Shown: piece after piece, positions 28,293 through 39,222 of the stretch
Layout of the letters: each line of letters starts with the position of its first letter
Position numbering within the stretch: position 1 is the stretch's first letter
DNA from: Flavobacteriaceae bacterium
GTDB taxonomy: Bacteria > Bacteroidota > Bacteroidia > Flavobacteriales > Flavobacteriaceae
Direction: 5' to 3'
DNA: 49,757 nucleotides
Assembly (NCBI GenBank): GCA_020854235.1
Contig: JADZFW010000117.1
Span: 1-49,757, forward strand
Translations under genes and position numbers: made by a program
The notes under the pieces: generated by a model
Databases searched by the model: none
Seen by the model: the letters and a program-made list of their open reading frames with translations, nothing else
Told to the model about the DNA's origin: nothing

Positions 28293-28447
28293 TTAATGAG
28301 GCAAATATATACTTTTGAACGAATAAAAATGATATTTAGTGTTATTTTACATTATTTTTATTACTATTATAATAAATTTTTAAAATCTACAATATTTATA
28401 GCAACTCCTTTCTTATATATTTAGAGTTTAAACTAACATTTAATATT

Positions 28448-29560
28448 TTAGAAATTTAGCATATTGGCTCCATCTGTAATAATAAACTTATCATCAAAAT
28501 CAGTTGCGTTTGTAAATGAAACCCATTTATCGTTCTTCATGTTGATGGTCACTTGTTTTTTTTCAAAAAAATAGGTTTGTTTATCTGTATGGTCTAAAAC
28601 ATAAATATAATTTGAACTATTTTCATTTAAAACTGCGATTGAACTTACTCCCTTAATTTTTTGATTATGAGTAATAATTTTGGCATTGACATGCATTCCA
28701 TCAAATATTCTCACTGAATCTATGATTTCAGCAATTACTTGAACCGTTTTGGAATCTTGGTCTAATGAAGCACCAATATTCTTAATTTTAGCATGATACA
28801 CTTTTCCTAATGAAGAAGAAAACTCAATGGTTTGATTCACTTTAAGAGATTCCAATTGTGATTCAAAAACTTGGAGAACTAAGTTAGCCATATTAATATT
28901 CACAATTTCCAAGACCGACTCTGATGTCGATATAAAAGAGCCATTTAATCCGAAAATTTTCTTTACACTACCACTTATCGGTGCATAAATCGGGATAGAT
29001 GCATAATAATTTCCTGCCAATATTTGTGTTGGGTCAATTCCCAAAAGTTCGATTTTCTTTTTCAAACCTTTAAAATTAGCCAGATTACTTTTGTACTCAC
29101 TTTCAGCTTGTAAATATTTTTTTTCGGAATTTGCATTTTCATTATAGAGTGAAGTCTGACGTTCAAAATCATTTTTCAGATAATTCAAACTTTCATTTAA
29201 AGTTGCAAATTCTTGTTGAAGCGATATAAATTCCTGACTCTCAACATAAAATAGGATTTGTCCTTTTTGAACAAACTGACCTTCAAGAACATTCAGTTTT
29301 TTGATAATTCCGGGCATAAGCGTCGTTACAGCACTTAATTGTGATGGCGGAACTTCTACTATTCCGGCAACTTCTACTATTCCCTCAAAATTAACTTCAT
29401 TCAATTTTTCCATTTTAATGGATCCTGTTTTTATTTGTTCCGATGTCAGTTTCAAAAATTGTTGTTCAACAACATTTGATTCTTCTGAATTTGATTTGTC
29501 TGAATTACAAGAACTCAAAATAATCATAGATACTATATTTAATATTAATATTTTATACAT
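28448..29560 (-). CDS. CusB/CzcB-like efflux RND periplasmic adaptor (lipoprotein)
   Basis: 370 aa; lipobox LSSC; VTTLMPGIIKKLNVLEGQFVQKGQILFYVESQEF; barrel-sandwich hybrid features. Confidence 0.92.
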   Translation of the reverse strand: MYKILILNIVSMIILSSCNSDKSNSEESNVVEQQFLKLTSEQIKTGSIKMEKLNEVNFEGIVEVAGIVEVPPSQLSAVTTLMPGIIKKLNVLEGQFVQKGQILFYVESQEFISLQQEFATLNESLNYLKNDFERQTSLYNENANSEKKYLQAESEYKSNLANFKGLKKKIELLGIDPTQILAGNYYASIPIYAPISGSVKKIFGLNGSFISTSESVLEIVNINMANLVLQVFESQLESLKVNQTIEFSSSLGKVYHAKIKNIGASLDQDSKTVQVIAEIIDSVRIFDGMHVNAKIITHNQKIKGVSSIAVLNENSSNYIYVLDHTDKQTYFFEKKQVTINMKNDKWVSFTNATDFDDKFIITDGANMLNF

Positions 29561-29596
29561 TTTTAAAAAATTTTATAAGGTTAATTTAAAAAGATT

Positions 29597-32500
29597 TTAT
29601 TGGTGATAATACAATTCCAGTTGGATTAAATTGTATTCCAAAACGGCATTTAAGTAATTCAATTCGATTTCTTTTACCTGATCCATGGTCTGTAAGTAAT
29701 CGAAAAAATCAATTTCTCCTTTTTCATAATTAAGTTGAGCAAATTTTATCAATTGAGGAGCCAACTCAAATTTATTTTTAGAAGCTACACTCATATTCAT
29801 ATCAAGAAACTTTAAATTACCAATCAATTGATTATTTATTGTTTCAAAATCATCTAACGATTTTTCACTTTCTAAAAGTTGAGATTCGTACAAGATTTTC
29901 TGTGATTGTACCAACTTATTTTTCCCAAAGAACAAAAGTGGCAATTCAACTCCGACTTGAAAACCCTTCAATGGTTTTGATAATTCAGGACTCATCGATT
30001 GAAAATAAGAAATATTGAAATCGGGTAAAAACTCTTGTTTACTTTTTTTCCAATATAACATACTCAATTGTTCGCGTTCTGAATTTAGTTTTTTGGATAG
30101 ACTATTCTCATAATTATTTGAAAACAAATTCAAAGGAATAAGTTCTAATTGATTGATTGAAAAAACCGTATCGGGAATCAAATTGTAAAAAGTCTGATAA
30201 TTTGATTGAATTTCGCTAGCTATCAGCGCTTGATTCGTTTTAATTTGTTGCAATTTGGCATCAGCTAATAATTTTTGTAAATGATTGGTCTCCCCAAATT
30301 TATTTTTGATATTTTCATTATGGGCAAATTGTCCATACAAACTATCCAAACTTATAAATATTTTTTCTTTATTTTTGAGGTAAACTAACTCGTAATACAA
30401 AATAGAGATTTTTTTTGCCAAGTTATTTTTGAGCATTTCCAATTCTATAAATTGAGCATCATATTCTTTTTCAACCAATTTACGTTGATAAAGCAACTTG
30501 GTTGGAAAGTCAAAACTTTGTTCAATTCCAACTTCATTGAGTTTATAACCTTCCTGAGAAAAATTATTCTGATTATTGTTTAAATATACATTCGTATTTG
30601 TAAACTGTACACTACTTTGAGAGCGAAACTTAGCACTAACTAATTTTGATTCCTCAATTTTCACTTCCTTATTTTTGACAATAGCTTTGTCAATTAAATT
30701 TTTTAATTCAATATTTTCTTGAGCATTCATACTGCCAAAAATTGAGAAAAAGAAAATTATAAGCGTCATTTTCTTATTTTTAAATTTCATTTTAATTTTA
30801 TGATTATCAAAAATTGCGTATAAAACTGGGAGGACAATCATCGTTAAAAATGTCGATGTAATTAAACCACCGATGACAACTGTAGCTAAAGGTCTTTGTA
30901 CTTCTGCTCCGGCATTTTTGGATATTGCCATAGGTAAAAAGCCTAATGCTGCAGCCAATGCAGTCAATAATACAGGTCTTAACCTTTCTTTAGTCCCTCT
31001 AATAATTCTCTCATAAATATCAGAAACCCCTTCTTTTTTTAATTCTTTAAAATGCTCAATTAAAACAATCCCATTTAATACGGCAATTCCAAAAAGTGCA
31101 ATAAACCCGACACCTGCAGAGATACTAAATGGCAAACCTCTAATCCATAAAAAAATGATACCTCCTACGGCAGCTAGTGGGATTGCGGAATAAACCATTA
31201 AAGCTTCTTTGACTGATTTAAATGCAAAATGCAATAAAATAAAAATGAGCAATAAGGCAATAGGCAAAGCGATGGAAAGTCTTTTTTTAGCACTGTTTAA
31301 ATTTTCAAATTGACCGCCATAAACAACTTTGTATCCTTCGGGTAATATCACTTTTTGTTCAACTATTTTCTTTACATCATTTACTACCGATTGCATATCA
31401 CGATTTCTTACATTAATACCAATTACTATTCTTCTTTGTGTATTGTCTCTAGAGATTTTAGCGGGTCCTGTAGTGTATTTTATTTCTGCCAATTCACTCA
31501 AAGGCACTTTTCCGGCTAAAGGAGTATCAATCCATAGTTGGGTTAAATCACTAATTTCATCACGTTGCTCCTGATTAAATCTCATGACCAAATCAAACTG
31601 TTTTTCACCTTCGAAAATAGTCCCGAAAGTTGCTCCGGCAAATCCGGAAGAAATTATTTTATTGATATCAGAAGTATTAAGTCCGTATTGAGCAATTTTT
31701 TCAGTACGATAGTTAACCGACATCTGTGGAAGTTTATCAATTTTTTCAACGGAAACATCAGAAGCACCTTCGATATGATCTACTAAATTTTTTATTTCAT
31801 TGGCTTTAGCAAATAAAATATCCAAATCTTCACCATATATCTTAATGGCAACATCCGATCTAACACCGGTAATTAACTCATTGAATCGCATCTCGATAGG
31901 TTGGGTAAATTCAATATCTATTCCGGGAATCACTAACAATGCTTCTTTAAATTTATCAGCCAATTCATCTTTTGATTGAGCACTTACCCATTGATTCTTT
32001 GGTTTTAATTTAATAATAACATCAGATTCCTCCATAGACATAGGATCGGTAGGCACTTCGGCTGCTCCAATCCTACTCACAACTTGGTCTACTTCAGGAA
32101 ACTTTTCAATTAAAATCTTCTCAATTTGAGTGGTAATCTCAATAGTTTTTGTCAGAGATGTCCCTGTTTTCAAAACCGGTTGAATGACAAAATCTCCTTC
32201 ATCTAGGGTTGGAACAAATTCACCACCCATTTTGGTAAAAAGTAAAATAGAAAAAATGAAAAAGGCAAATGCTATTGCTAGTACGGTTTTTTTATAATCT
32301 AAAGCCCATTTAATGGTAGGTTCGTATAATTTATTTAAAAAAGCCATTATTTTCGAAGAAATATTTTTGGTATTTACTTTAGTAGGTTTAATGACTAATG
32401 AAGATATTACGGGAATATAGGTAAAACTCAATAACATTGCCCCTATTAATGCGAAACTAAATGTCATGGCCATTGGTTTAAACATCTTACCTTCTACTCC

Positions 32501-33913
32501 TTGTAAAGACAATATTGGAATAAATACTATCAAAATAATCATTTGTCCAAAAATGGCAGAATGAAGCATTTTATTAGTACTTTTTAAAGTAATTCTGTCA
32601 ATTTCATCCTTTCTCTCATTTACTGCTAATTGCTGAATTTGACTGTAATTTTGTGAAATTTTGAAAGCAATAAATTCAACTATTATAACAGCTCCATCGA
32701 TGATGATTCCAAAATCAATAGCCCCCAAACTCATCAAATTTGCGTCGATTTTAAAAACATACATCATAGACAATGTAAAAAGCAAACTCAACGGAATTAC
32801 TGATGCAATAACTAATCCCGAACGGAAATTTCCCAATAAGAGTACTACGATGAAAATAACAATTAGACTTCCTAAAATTAAGTTTTCTTCAACTGTAAAG
32901 GTAGTTTTTCCAATCAAATCGCTTCTATCTAAAAAGCCATTTATATAGACTCCTTTGGGAAGAATTTTCTCAACTTCCTTAATTCTTTTATGAATACTTT
33001 CAATGGTTTGCTTTGAGTTTCCATCCTTGATCATCATAATTTGTCCCAAAACCTTTTCACCTTGACCGTTACCGGTAATGGCTCCAAACCTTGTTGCGCT
33101 ACCCATACCAACAGTTGCAATATCTTTAATTAAAACTGGGGTATTTCCACGTACCATAATCGTGATATTTTCAATATCCTCAATGGTCTTTAACAAACTT
33201 TCTCCTCTAACAAAATAAGCTTCATTATTCTTTTCAATATAACCACCACCGGCTATACCATTATTGTTTTCCAATGACGCATAAACATCATTAATACTAA
33301 TATCCAACTGTTTAAGTTTATCAATATCAATTGCAACTTCATATTGCTTCAAAAATCCACCCCAAGTATTGATTTCAACAACTCCCGGAATACCTGAAAG
33401 TTGACGTTTCACAATCCAATCCTGAATAGTTCTTAGGTCAGATATTGAATATTTATTTTTGTATGGTTCTTCGACTTCTAATGTATATTGATATACTTCA
33501 CCCAATCCTGTAGTAATAGGACCCATTTCAGGATTTGCATAACCTTGCGGAATGTTATCTGCAGCTGTCTTTAGTTTTTCTGCTAATAACTGACGAGGTA
33601 AATAAGTACCCATTTTATCATCAAAAACCACGGTAACAACCGACAAACCAAATTTTGAAACAGACCTAATCTCTTTAACTCCAGGTAGATTAGCCATTTC
33701 TAATTCAACAGGATAAGTAATGAATTTTTCCACATCTTGAGTGGACAGATTTTTTGAAGTAGATATAACTTGTATTTGATTATTCGTCACATCTGGAACT
33801 GCACCAATAGATAATTGAGTCAATGAATACAATCCGAATAATACAATACTAGTTGTAAAAAGGATGACAATTAGTTTATTTTTTAAACTAAATTTAATAA
33901 TTTGTTCCAACAT
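29597..33913 (-). CDS. CusA/CzcA heavy-metal RND pump fused to C-terminal TolC-like outer membrane efflux domain
   Basis: 1438 aa; N-terminal HME-RND, C-terminal ~390 aa OEP coiled-coil domain with internal signal-peptide-like segment MTLIIFFFSIFGSMNAQ. Confidence 0.95.
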   Translation of the reverse strand: MLEQIIKFSLKNKLIVILFTTSIVLFGLYSLTQLSIGAVPDVTNNQIQVISTSKNLSTQDVEKFITYPVELEMANLPGVKEIRSVSKFGLSVVTVVFDDKMGTYLPRQLLAEKLKTAADNIPQGYANPEMGPITTGLGEVYQYTLEVEEPYKNKYSISDLRTIQDWIVKRQLSGIPGVVEINTWGGFLKQYEVAIDIDKLKQLDISINDVYASLENNNGIAGGGYIEKNNEAYFVRGESLLKTIEDIENITIMVRGNTPVLIKDIATVGMGSATRFGAITGNGQGEKVLGQIMMIKDGNSKQTIESIHKRIKEVEKILPKGVYINGFLDRSDLIGKTTFTVEENLILGSLIVIFIVVLLLGNFRSGLVIASVIPLSLLFTLSMMYVFKIDANLMSLGAIDFGIIIDGAVIIVEFIAFKISQNYSQIQQLAVNERKDEIDRITLKSTNKMLHSAIFGQMIILIVFIPILSLQGVEGKMFKPMAMTFSFALIGAMLLSFTYIPVISSLVIKPTKVNTKNISSKIMAFLNKLYEPTIKWALDYKKTVLAIAFAFFIFSILLFTKMGGEFVPTLDEGDFVIQPVLKTGTSLTKTIEITTQIEKILIEKFPEVDQVVSRIGAAEVPTDPMSMEESDVIIKLKPKNQWVSAQSKDELADKFKEALLVIPGIDIEFTQPIEMRFNELITGVRSDVAIKIYGEDLDILFAKANEIKNLVDHIEGASDVSVEKIDKLPQMSVNYRTEKIAQYGLNTSDINKIISSGFAGATFGTIFEGEKQFDLVMRFNQEQRDEISDLTQLWIDTPLAGKVPLSELAEIKYTTGPAKISRDNTQRRIVIGINVRNRDMQSVVNDVKKIVEQKVILPEGYKVVYGGQFENLNSAKKRLSIALPIALLLIFILLHFAFKSVKEALMVYSAIPLAAVGGIIFLWIRGLPFSISAGVGFIALFGIAVLNGIVLIEHFKELKKEGVSDIYERIIRGTKERLRPVLLTALAAALGFLPMAISKNAGAEVQRPLATVVIGGLITSTFLTMIVLPVLYAIFDNHKIKMKFKNKKMTLIIFFFSIFGSMNAQENIELKNLIDKAIVKNKEVKIEESKLVSAKFRSQSSVQFTNTNVYLNNNQNNFSQEGYKLNEVGIEQSFDFPTKLLYQRKLVEKEYDAQFIELEMLKNNLAKKISILYYELVYLKNKEKIFISLDSLYGQFAHNENIKNKFGETNHLQKLLADAKLQQIKTNQALIASEIQSNYQTFYNLIPDTVFSINQLELIPLNLFSNNYENSLSKKLNSEREQLSMLYWKKSKQEFLPDFNISYFQSMSPELSKPLKGFQVGVELPLLFFGKNKLVQSQKILYESQLLESEKSLDDFETINNQLIGNLKFLDMNMSVASKNKFELAPQLIKFAQLNYEKGEIDFFDYLQTMDQVKEIELNYLNAVLEYNLIQLELYYHQ

Positions 33914-33992
33914 ATTTTAGAAAATAAAAAATTAGATGTAAAATTTTTAACCTTATTAAAATTATAATAGGTTCTATTTTTCAAAAAATTTT

Positions 33993-34373
33993 CTAAAAAA
34001 TGGGAGGTTGAATTATTTTATAACTATTTAGGGTAGAATATAAATTTTTGTAATGAAAAGAAGTATTTTTCAGTTGACTCGAAAATGTTAATTCTTCCTC
34101 AGTATTTAGAGGAAAAGTGAGCGCAAGAAAAATTTGATTTTGATCAAACTGATGATGAAAAGGGAGTTGATTATGTTCACAATCTTGAGGGATATGTTTG
34201 GTAGCATCCTTACCGAAATGCAAACAATAAAACTCAAAAATATCATTACCTTCTTGAAAGTGTTCATCTATATGACCAAACAAATCATCAATCGACATTA
34301 AATCGACAGGTTTAATTTGCATACTTTGAAGCAGTATCAATGTAGATAATAATATGATTACTATTTTATTCAT
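33993..34373 (-). CDS. Small secreted His-rich protein, metal-efflux-associated (paralog 2)
   Basis: STLILLQSMQIKPVDL, FEFYCLHFGKDATKHIPQDCEHNQLPFHHQFDQ, YKIIQPP. Confidence 0.8.
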   Translation of the reverse strand: MNKIVIILLSTLILLQSMQIKPVDLMSIDDLFGHIDEHFQEGNDIFEFYCLHFGKDATKHIPQDCEHNQLPFHHQFDQNQIFLALTFPLNTEEELTFSSQLKNTSFHYKNLYSTLNSYKIIQPPIF

Positions 34374-34552
34374 TTATAGAAATCAAAAGTAGAATAAATA
34401 CCTGTCAAGGAAATAACTTAAAATTGTTTTAAAATATATAATTATAAGTTTTTCTTATAATAGCTTCTATCACACAAGAAAAATGATAAATACTTAATTG
34501 CAATTAACCGTAATTAAATATTTGCTATATATTTGCCTCAAAGTATAATATT

Positions 34553-34930
34553 TTGACAATAATTCGTAAATTTATTTTTCAGTTAGTTTGCATTGTATTC
34601 TTAACACATGCTTTTCTTCCTCATTTGCATCATGAACAAATGAAGGGTAATTATGATAGTCAAGAACATAGAAATCCAACATCTATTTGGGATTTTTTAA
34701 AAATTGGTTTTCATCTCGACGTTTCACTTAAATATGAAAATTCTAAACTTCTCTATGATGTAAAGAAAGTTGACCTAAGTGAAAAGCAAATATTTACCTT
34801 TCCTTCTTTTTTTAAAAAAATTTCAAATTATCCCAATAAAATAATATCGACAATTGGCGAAAATGCAACCTCTTTACACTATCTCCAATTTATTAAAAAT
34901 GCTATTCCTTTAAAAGCACCACCGTTTTAA
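34553..34930 (+). CDS. Small exported protein with His cluster (TTG start)
   Basis: N-terminal hydrophobic segment, HAFLPHLHHEQ, C-terminal PLKAPPF. Confidence 0.6.
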   Translation: MTIIRKFIFQLVCIVFLTHAFLPHLHHEQMKGNYDSQEHRNPTSIWDFLKIGFHLDVSLKYENSKLLYDVKKVDLSEKQIFTFPSFFKKISNYPNKIISTIGENATSLHYLQFIKNAIPLKAPPF

Positions 34931-34983
34931 AGCGTATTTAAATTTACCCTTCAATCCATATTAACACTTTAAAACATATAAAA

Positions 34984-35484
34984 ATGAACGCAACACATCT
35001 TCATTTAATACTTACTCATTTTCCAATCATCGGAACTTTATTGGGTAGTTTAATTCTCTTATATGGTATTTTCACAAAAAATACTTCCATTCAAAAATTA
35101 TCAATGTTACTTTTTATAGCGATGGCACTTGTTGCCATTCCGGTGTATTTAACCGGTGAAGGCGCTGAAGAAACCGTTGAAAAAATATCAGGTGTTTCAG
35201 AACAAACTATAAAAGTTCACGAAGAAATGGCTGAAAAAGCTATTGTTTTTATGGCAATTTTAGGTATACTTTCTTTTGTTAATCTTTTTGCCTTAACAAG
35301 ATCTCTTTCATTTGCAAAAATTTTAACTTATGTGGCTTTGATTTTTTCATTGCTTACTTTTGGAATCTATGCAAAAACCGGTAACTTGGGTGGACAAATT
35401 AGACATACTGAAATAAGCAATGTAAATACTGCTACTATCGGATCTGTAAATTCAAACCTAGAATCGGAAGAAGATGATGATTAA
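34984..35484 (+). CDS. DUF2231-like membrane protein
   Basis: 166 aa; THLHLILTHFPIIGTLLGSLILLYG, ~4 TM helices, acidic C-terminus. Confidence 0.75.
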   Translation: MNATHLHLILTHFPIIGTLLGSLILLYGIFTKNTSIQKLSMLLFIAMALVAIPVYLTGEGAEETVEKISGVSEQTIKVHEEMAEKAIVFMAILGILSFVNLFALTRSLSFAKILTYVALIFSLLTFGIYAKTGNLGGQIRHTEISNVNTATIGSVNSNLESEEDDD

Positions 35485-35617
35485 ATAGTAAATATTGTAC
35501 TAATTTAAATTCCATTGTAATTGAAATAAATTGCAATGGAATTTTTTATTTTAATACTTTTCTTCCCATTTCTTCTTTTTTTCTATCTTTACATTAGTTT
35601 TAAAACATGATAAAAAA

Positions 35618-37939
35618 ATGCCGGAATCCCAAGACCAAATTCAAGTTTTACTGAATAAAATTGAAATCCTATTGTTTCGTCAAAACGCTTTTAATGCTGA
35701 AATTGACGCTTTGAAAAAGGAAGTGGAAATTTTGAAAAACAATAACTTGACTCAAGTTCTGCCTCATGAAAAAGTTGAAAAAGAAGTGATCGAAGACACG
35801 CATATCAGTATAGAAACACCTCAACAAACTTCAACTCCGATTTCTCCCAAACCTGTTTTCACGCCGCATACTTTTGAAAACACCTCCAAAAAAGCGGATT
35901 ATTTCAATGTGGATAAAGGTTGGGAAAAATTTATCGGAGAAAATTTGTTGAATAAAATTGGAATAGTGGTATTGGTTATAGGTGTTGCCATCGGTGCTAA
36001 ATATGCCATAGACCATCAAATGATCAGCCCTTTGACCCGCATTATTATGGGCTACATCATGGGATTTGGGTTGATGGGATTTGCCTTGTATCTCAAAAAG
36101 AACTATGAAAATTTCAGTGCTGTATTATTGAGTGGATCACTTTCCATTCTGTATATCATCACTTTTATGGCATTTAGTTTTTATCAATTGATGTCGCAGC
36201 CTATTGCCTTTGGCTTGATGGTTCTATTTACCATTTTTACGGTATTGGCTGCTTCTCATTACCAACGTCAAGTCATCGCATTGCTAGGCTTGGTAGGTGC
36301 TTATGCCGTACCTTTTCTATTGAGTAATGACACCGGAAATGTATTGTTTTTATTCTCTTATATCGGAATCATCAATTTGGGTATTTTAATAATCGCATTC
36401 ATTAAAAATTGGAATTGGGTCAACATCAGTGCTTTTATATTTACATGGATGATCTATTTCTCCGTTTTTGAATCTTACTATTACAAAGATCATTTTCCCC
36501 TTTTATTTGGATTTTTATTGGGCTTTTTCCTCCAATTTTACATCACCTTATTGGCTTATAAATTTTTCAAAAATGAGCGATTTGAAGTATTGGATATTTT
36601 CCTTTTATTATCCAATTCCTTTATCTTTTTTGTAGCCGGTTATGCGCTCTGGAATTATACAAATCCTTGGAAAGAAGCTTTGGGACTATTCTCCTTAGGC
36701 AACGCCTTGTTGCATTTTGCTGTGACTTTAGCTGTTTATAAAAGACGTTTTGCCGACCAAAACATGTTTTATTTTGTAATGGGTTTGGTATTAATTTTCC
36801 TTACCATTACCATTCCGGTACAATTGGATGGCAATTGGGTAACTATATTGTGGATATTGGAAGCTGTACTGCTCTTCTGGATTGGCAGAACAAAAAAGGT
36901 TGGTTTTTACGAAACCCTTTCCTATCCTTTGATTTTTATCGCTTTTTTTAGTTTGATACACGACTGGGGTATGTTCAATATTTCGGATTATTCCTATCCT
37001 GTTTTCAATCTGAATTTTGCCTCTTCTGCCCTTTTTAGCATTGCCTTGGGTAGTATATTATATATGAATCACAAAGTACCTAAAAATGTACCGATTGGTG
37101 CCATTCCCCATCCAAATTCTTTCCTTTTTTCGCTTTTTGGGATTTTGATGTTGTTGAGTTTGTACTTTACTTTTAGATTCGAAATCTCTCGATATTGGAA
37201 TCATTTATTTGAATTATCAGGTAGAACCCAAACAGGTGAACAAACTTATGTATACAATTATCATTTACAATCGTTTGAAGCCCTATGGATTCTCAATTAT
37301 TCGATTGTTTTCTTTACCGTATTGATATATATAAACCATTGGTATTTCAAACTGAAGAATTTGGAATTCCTTAGTTTGGTTTTGGGTACCATCAGTATTT
37401 TCGTATTTCTGCTTCAAGGTTTAAACGAACTCAATAGTTTACAAAATACCTATTATCAGACGACGTCAGACCCATATTCCAAATCGATTTTTTGGGTAGC
37501 GATTCGGTTCATTTCTTTTGGAATTGTAGGTGCTTGTCTGTGGATCATTTATAGATTTATCATTAAAAACGCTACCGATTCTAAAGTAGTTTTCATCTTT
37601 GATTTGGTATTGCATATTGCGGTTTTATGGATTTTGAGTAATGAACTTGTTCAAAACTTGGCATTAACCGGTTATAAAAATGTACACAAATCGGGATTGA
37701 GTATTTTGTGGGGTTTGTATTCCTTTATACTCATTACATTTGGTATATGGAAAAAGAAAAAACATTTGCGATTGGGCGCTATGTTACTATTTGGGGTGAC
37801 TTTGTTCAAACTCGTTTTTTACGATTTGTCGCATTTGGAAACCATTTCTAAAACTATTGTATTTGTATTGTTGGGTATTCTATTACTCATTATTTCCTTT
37901 TTGTACAATAAATATCAAAAATTTATTGAAGAAGAATAA
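35618..37939 (+). CDS. DUF2339 polytopic membrane protein
   Basis: 773 aa; N-terminal coiled coil, WEKFIGENLLNKIGIVVLVIGVAIGAKYAID, ~20 TM helices. Confidence 0.9.
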   Translation: MPESQDQIQVLLNKIEILLFRQNAFNAEIDALKKEVEILKNNNLTQVLPHEKVEKEVIEDTHISIETPQQTSTPISPKPVFTPHTFENTSKKADYFNVDKGWEKFIGENLLNKIGIVVLVIGVAIGAKYAIDHQMISPLTRIIMGYIMGFGLMGFALYLKKNYENFSAVLLSGSLSILYIITFMAFSFYQLMSQPIAFGLMVLFTIFTVLAASHYQRQVIALLGLVGAYAVPFLLSNDTGNVLFLFSYIGIINLGILIIAFIKNWNWVNISAFIFTWMIYFSVFESYYYKDHFPLLFGFLLGFFLQFYITLLAYKFFKNERFEVLDIFLLLSNSFIFFVAGYALWNYTNPWKEALGLFSLGNALLHFAVTLAVYKRRFADQNMFYFVMGLVLIFLTITIPVQLDGNWVTILWILEAVLLFWIGRTKKVGFYETLSYPLIFIAFFSLIHDWGMFNISDYSYPVFNLNFASSALFSIALGSILYMNHKVPKNVPIGAIPHPNSFLFSLFGILMLLSLYFTFRFEISRYWNHLFELSGRTQTGEQTYVYNYHLQSFEALWILNYSIVFFTVLIYINHWYFKLKNLEFLSLVLGTISIFVFLLQGLNELNSLQNTYYQTTSDPYSKSIFWVAIRFISFGIVGACLWIIYRFIIKNATDSKVVFIFDLVLHIAVLWILSNELVQNLALTGYKNVHKSGLSILWGLYSFILITFGIWKKKKHLRLGAMLLFGVTLFKLVFYDLSHLETISKTIVFVLLGILLLIISFLYNKYQKFIEEE

Positions 37940-37961
37940 ATTAATTTTCAATTGTATTTTC

Positions 37962-39191
37962 ATGAATCGATTCATAGTTGGACTACTTTTAATGGGTTTG
38001 AGCCATTTGATTTACGCGCAACAACCCAATTTCAAATATCAAAGAGAAATAAAGGACGTTAAACAAAATTGGAGTAAAATCAGTATTCCCAATGACTTGT
38101 TTAAAAAACTCAATCCCGATTTTTCAGATATTCGCATCTATAGTTTCAATGATTTGGATACCATTGAAGTTCCCTACTTACTCAAAATCAAAGATGAAGA
38201 ACAATCGCTAGAATCCGTATCCTATACCAGCCTCAATGAATCGCATGACCTTGCCAATTATTTCTATACTTTTCAAATTGAGCAACATGTTCCCATCAAT
38301 GAGATAAAATTGACTTTTAATCTGGCCAATTTTGATTGGTTGGTTCAATGGCAAGGAAGTAATGACCTCTTAAAATGGTACAACATTCTCGATGACTATC
38401 GCATTTTATCCATCGTAAATGGCACTACGGATTATCAGCATACCCAACTTACTTTTCCAACTTCTCAATATAAATATTACCAATTGCAAATTCCAAGTGT
38501 TGTAAATCCGCAATTTTCCAATGCAGAAATCAGTTTGAAAAAAACGCAACCGGCGCATTTCAAACCTTTCAAAATTCAATCTTGGCAAGTAACCTTAGAC
38601 AAGCCCAATAAAGAAACCCATGTAGCAGTTACATTAGATGAATGGGTTCCGGTAAGTTATATCAAAGTTTTTGCACACAATGAAATCGCCTATTCTAGAA
38701 ATATACTCATCGAAAATCAATCTGACAGCATCAAAACCAAAGAAGGTTGGAAACCCTTTTATTACTATTTGAGTGGTGGCATTTTAAATTCAAGTGCTTC
38801 TAATGAATTTACATTTGACGGAAAATTATTGAAAAGCTTTAGAATTACCATTCAAAACAAAGACAACCAACCTTTGCAAATTGATAGTATTGAAGTCAAA
38901 GGTTTTGAACATGAGATTTGGGCGCGTTTTCCCGATTTGAAAAAAAACTATATCTTGACCTATGGGAATCAAAACCAAATGTCTCCCGACTACGATCTCC
39001 TAAATCATCCCATTGAAATTCCTGAAAATGTTCCCGCAGTTGCATTGGGAACTGAAAAATTAAGAAATACCCAACATCTCTCAAACTCCCAAGCTTTGTT
39101 TAAAAACCCTTTAACATTATGGATTATATTAGGTTTGGGCATTGCATTATTGGGCGGATTTTCTTATCTAATGTTGAAAAATAAACCCTAA
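37962..39191 (+). CDS. DUF3999 family protein
   Basis: MNRFIVGLLLMGLSHLIYAQQPNFKYQREI start preferred to ORF-track start; C-terminal TM; follows DUF2339. Confidence 0.82.
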   Translation: MNRFIVGLLLMGLSHLIYAQQPNFKYQREIKDVKQNWSKISIPNDLFKKLNPDFSDIRIYSFNDLDTIEVPYLLKIKDEEQSLESVSYTSLNESHDLANYFYTFQIEQHVPINEIKLTFNLANFDWLVQWQGSNDLLKWYNILDDYRILSIVNGTTDYQHTQLTFPTSQYKYYQLQIPSVVNPQFSNAEISLKKTQPAHFKPFKIQSWQVTLDKPNKETHVAVTLDEWVPVSYIKVFAHNEIAYSRNILIENQSDSIKTKEGWKPFYYYLSGGILNSSASNEFTFDGKLLKSFRITIQNKDNQPLQIDSIEVKGFEHEIWARFPDLKKNYILTYGNQNQMSPDYDLLNHPIEIPENVPAVALGTEKLRNTQHLSNSQALFKNPLTLWIILGLGIALLGGFSYLMLKNKP

Positions 39192-39222
39192 AACAAGTAC
39201 TAATTTTAAAAATGTTTGCTTA

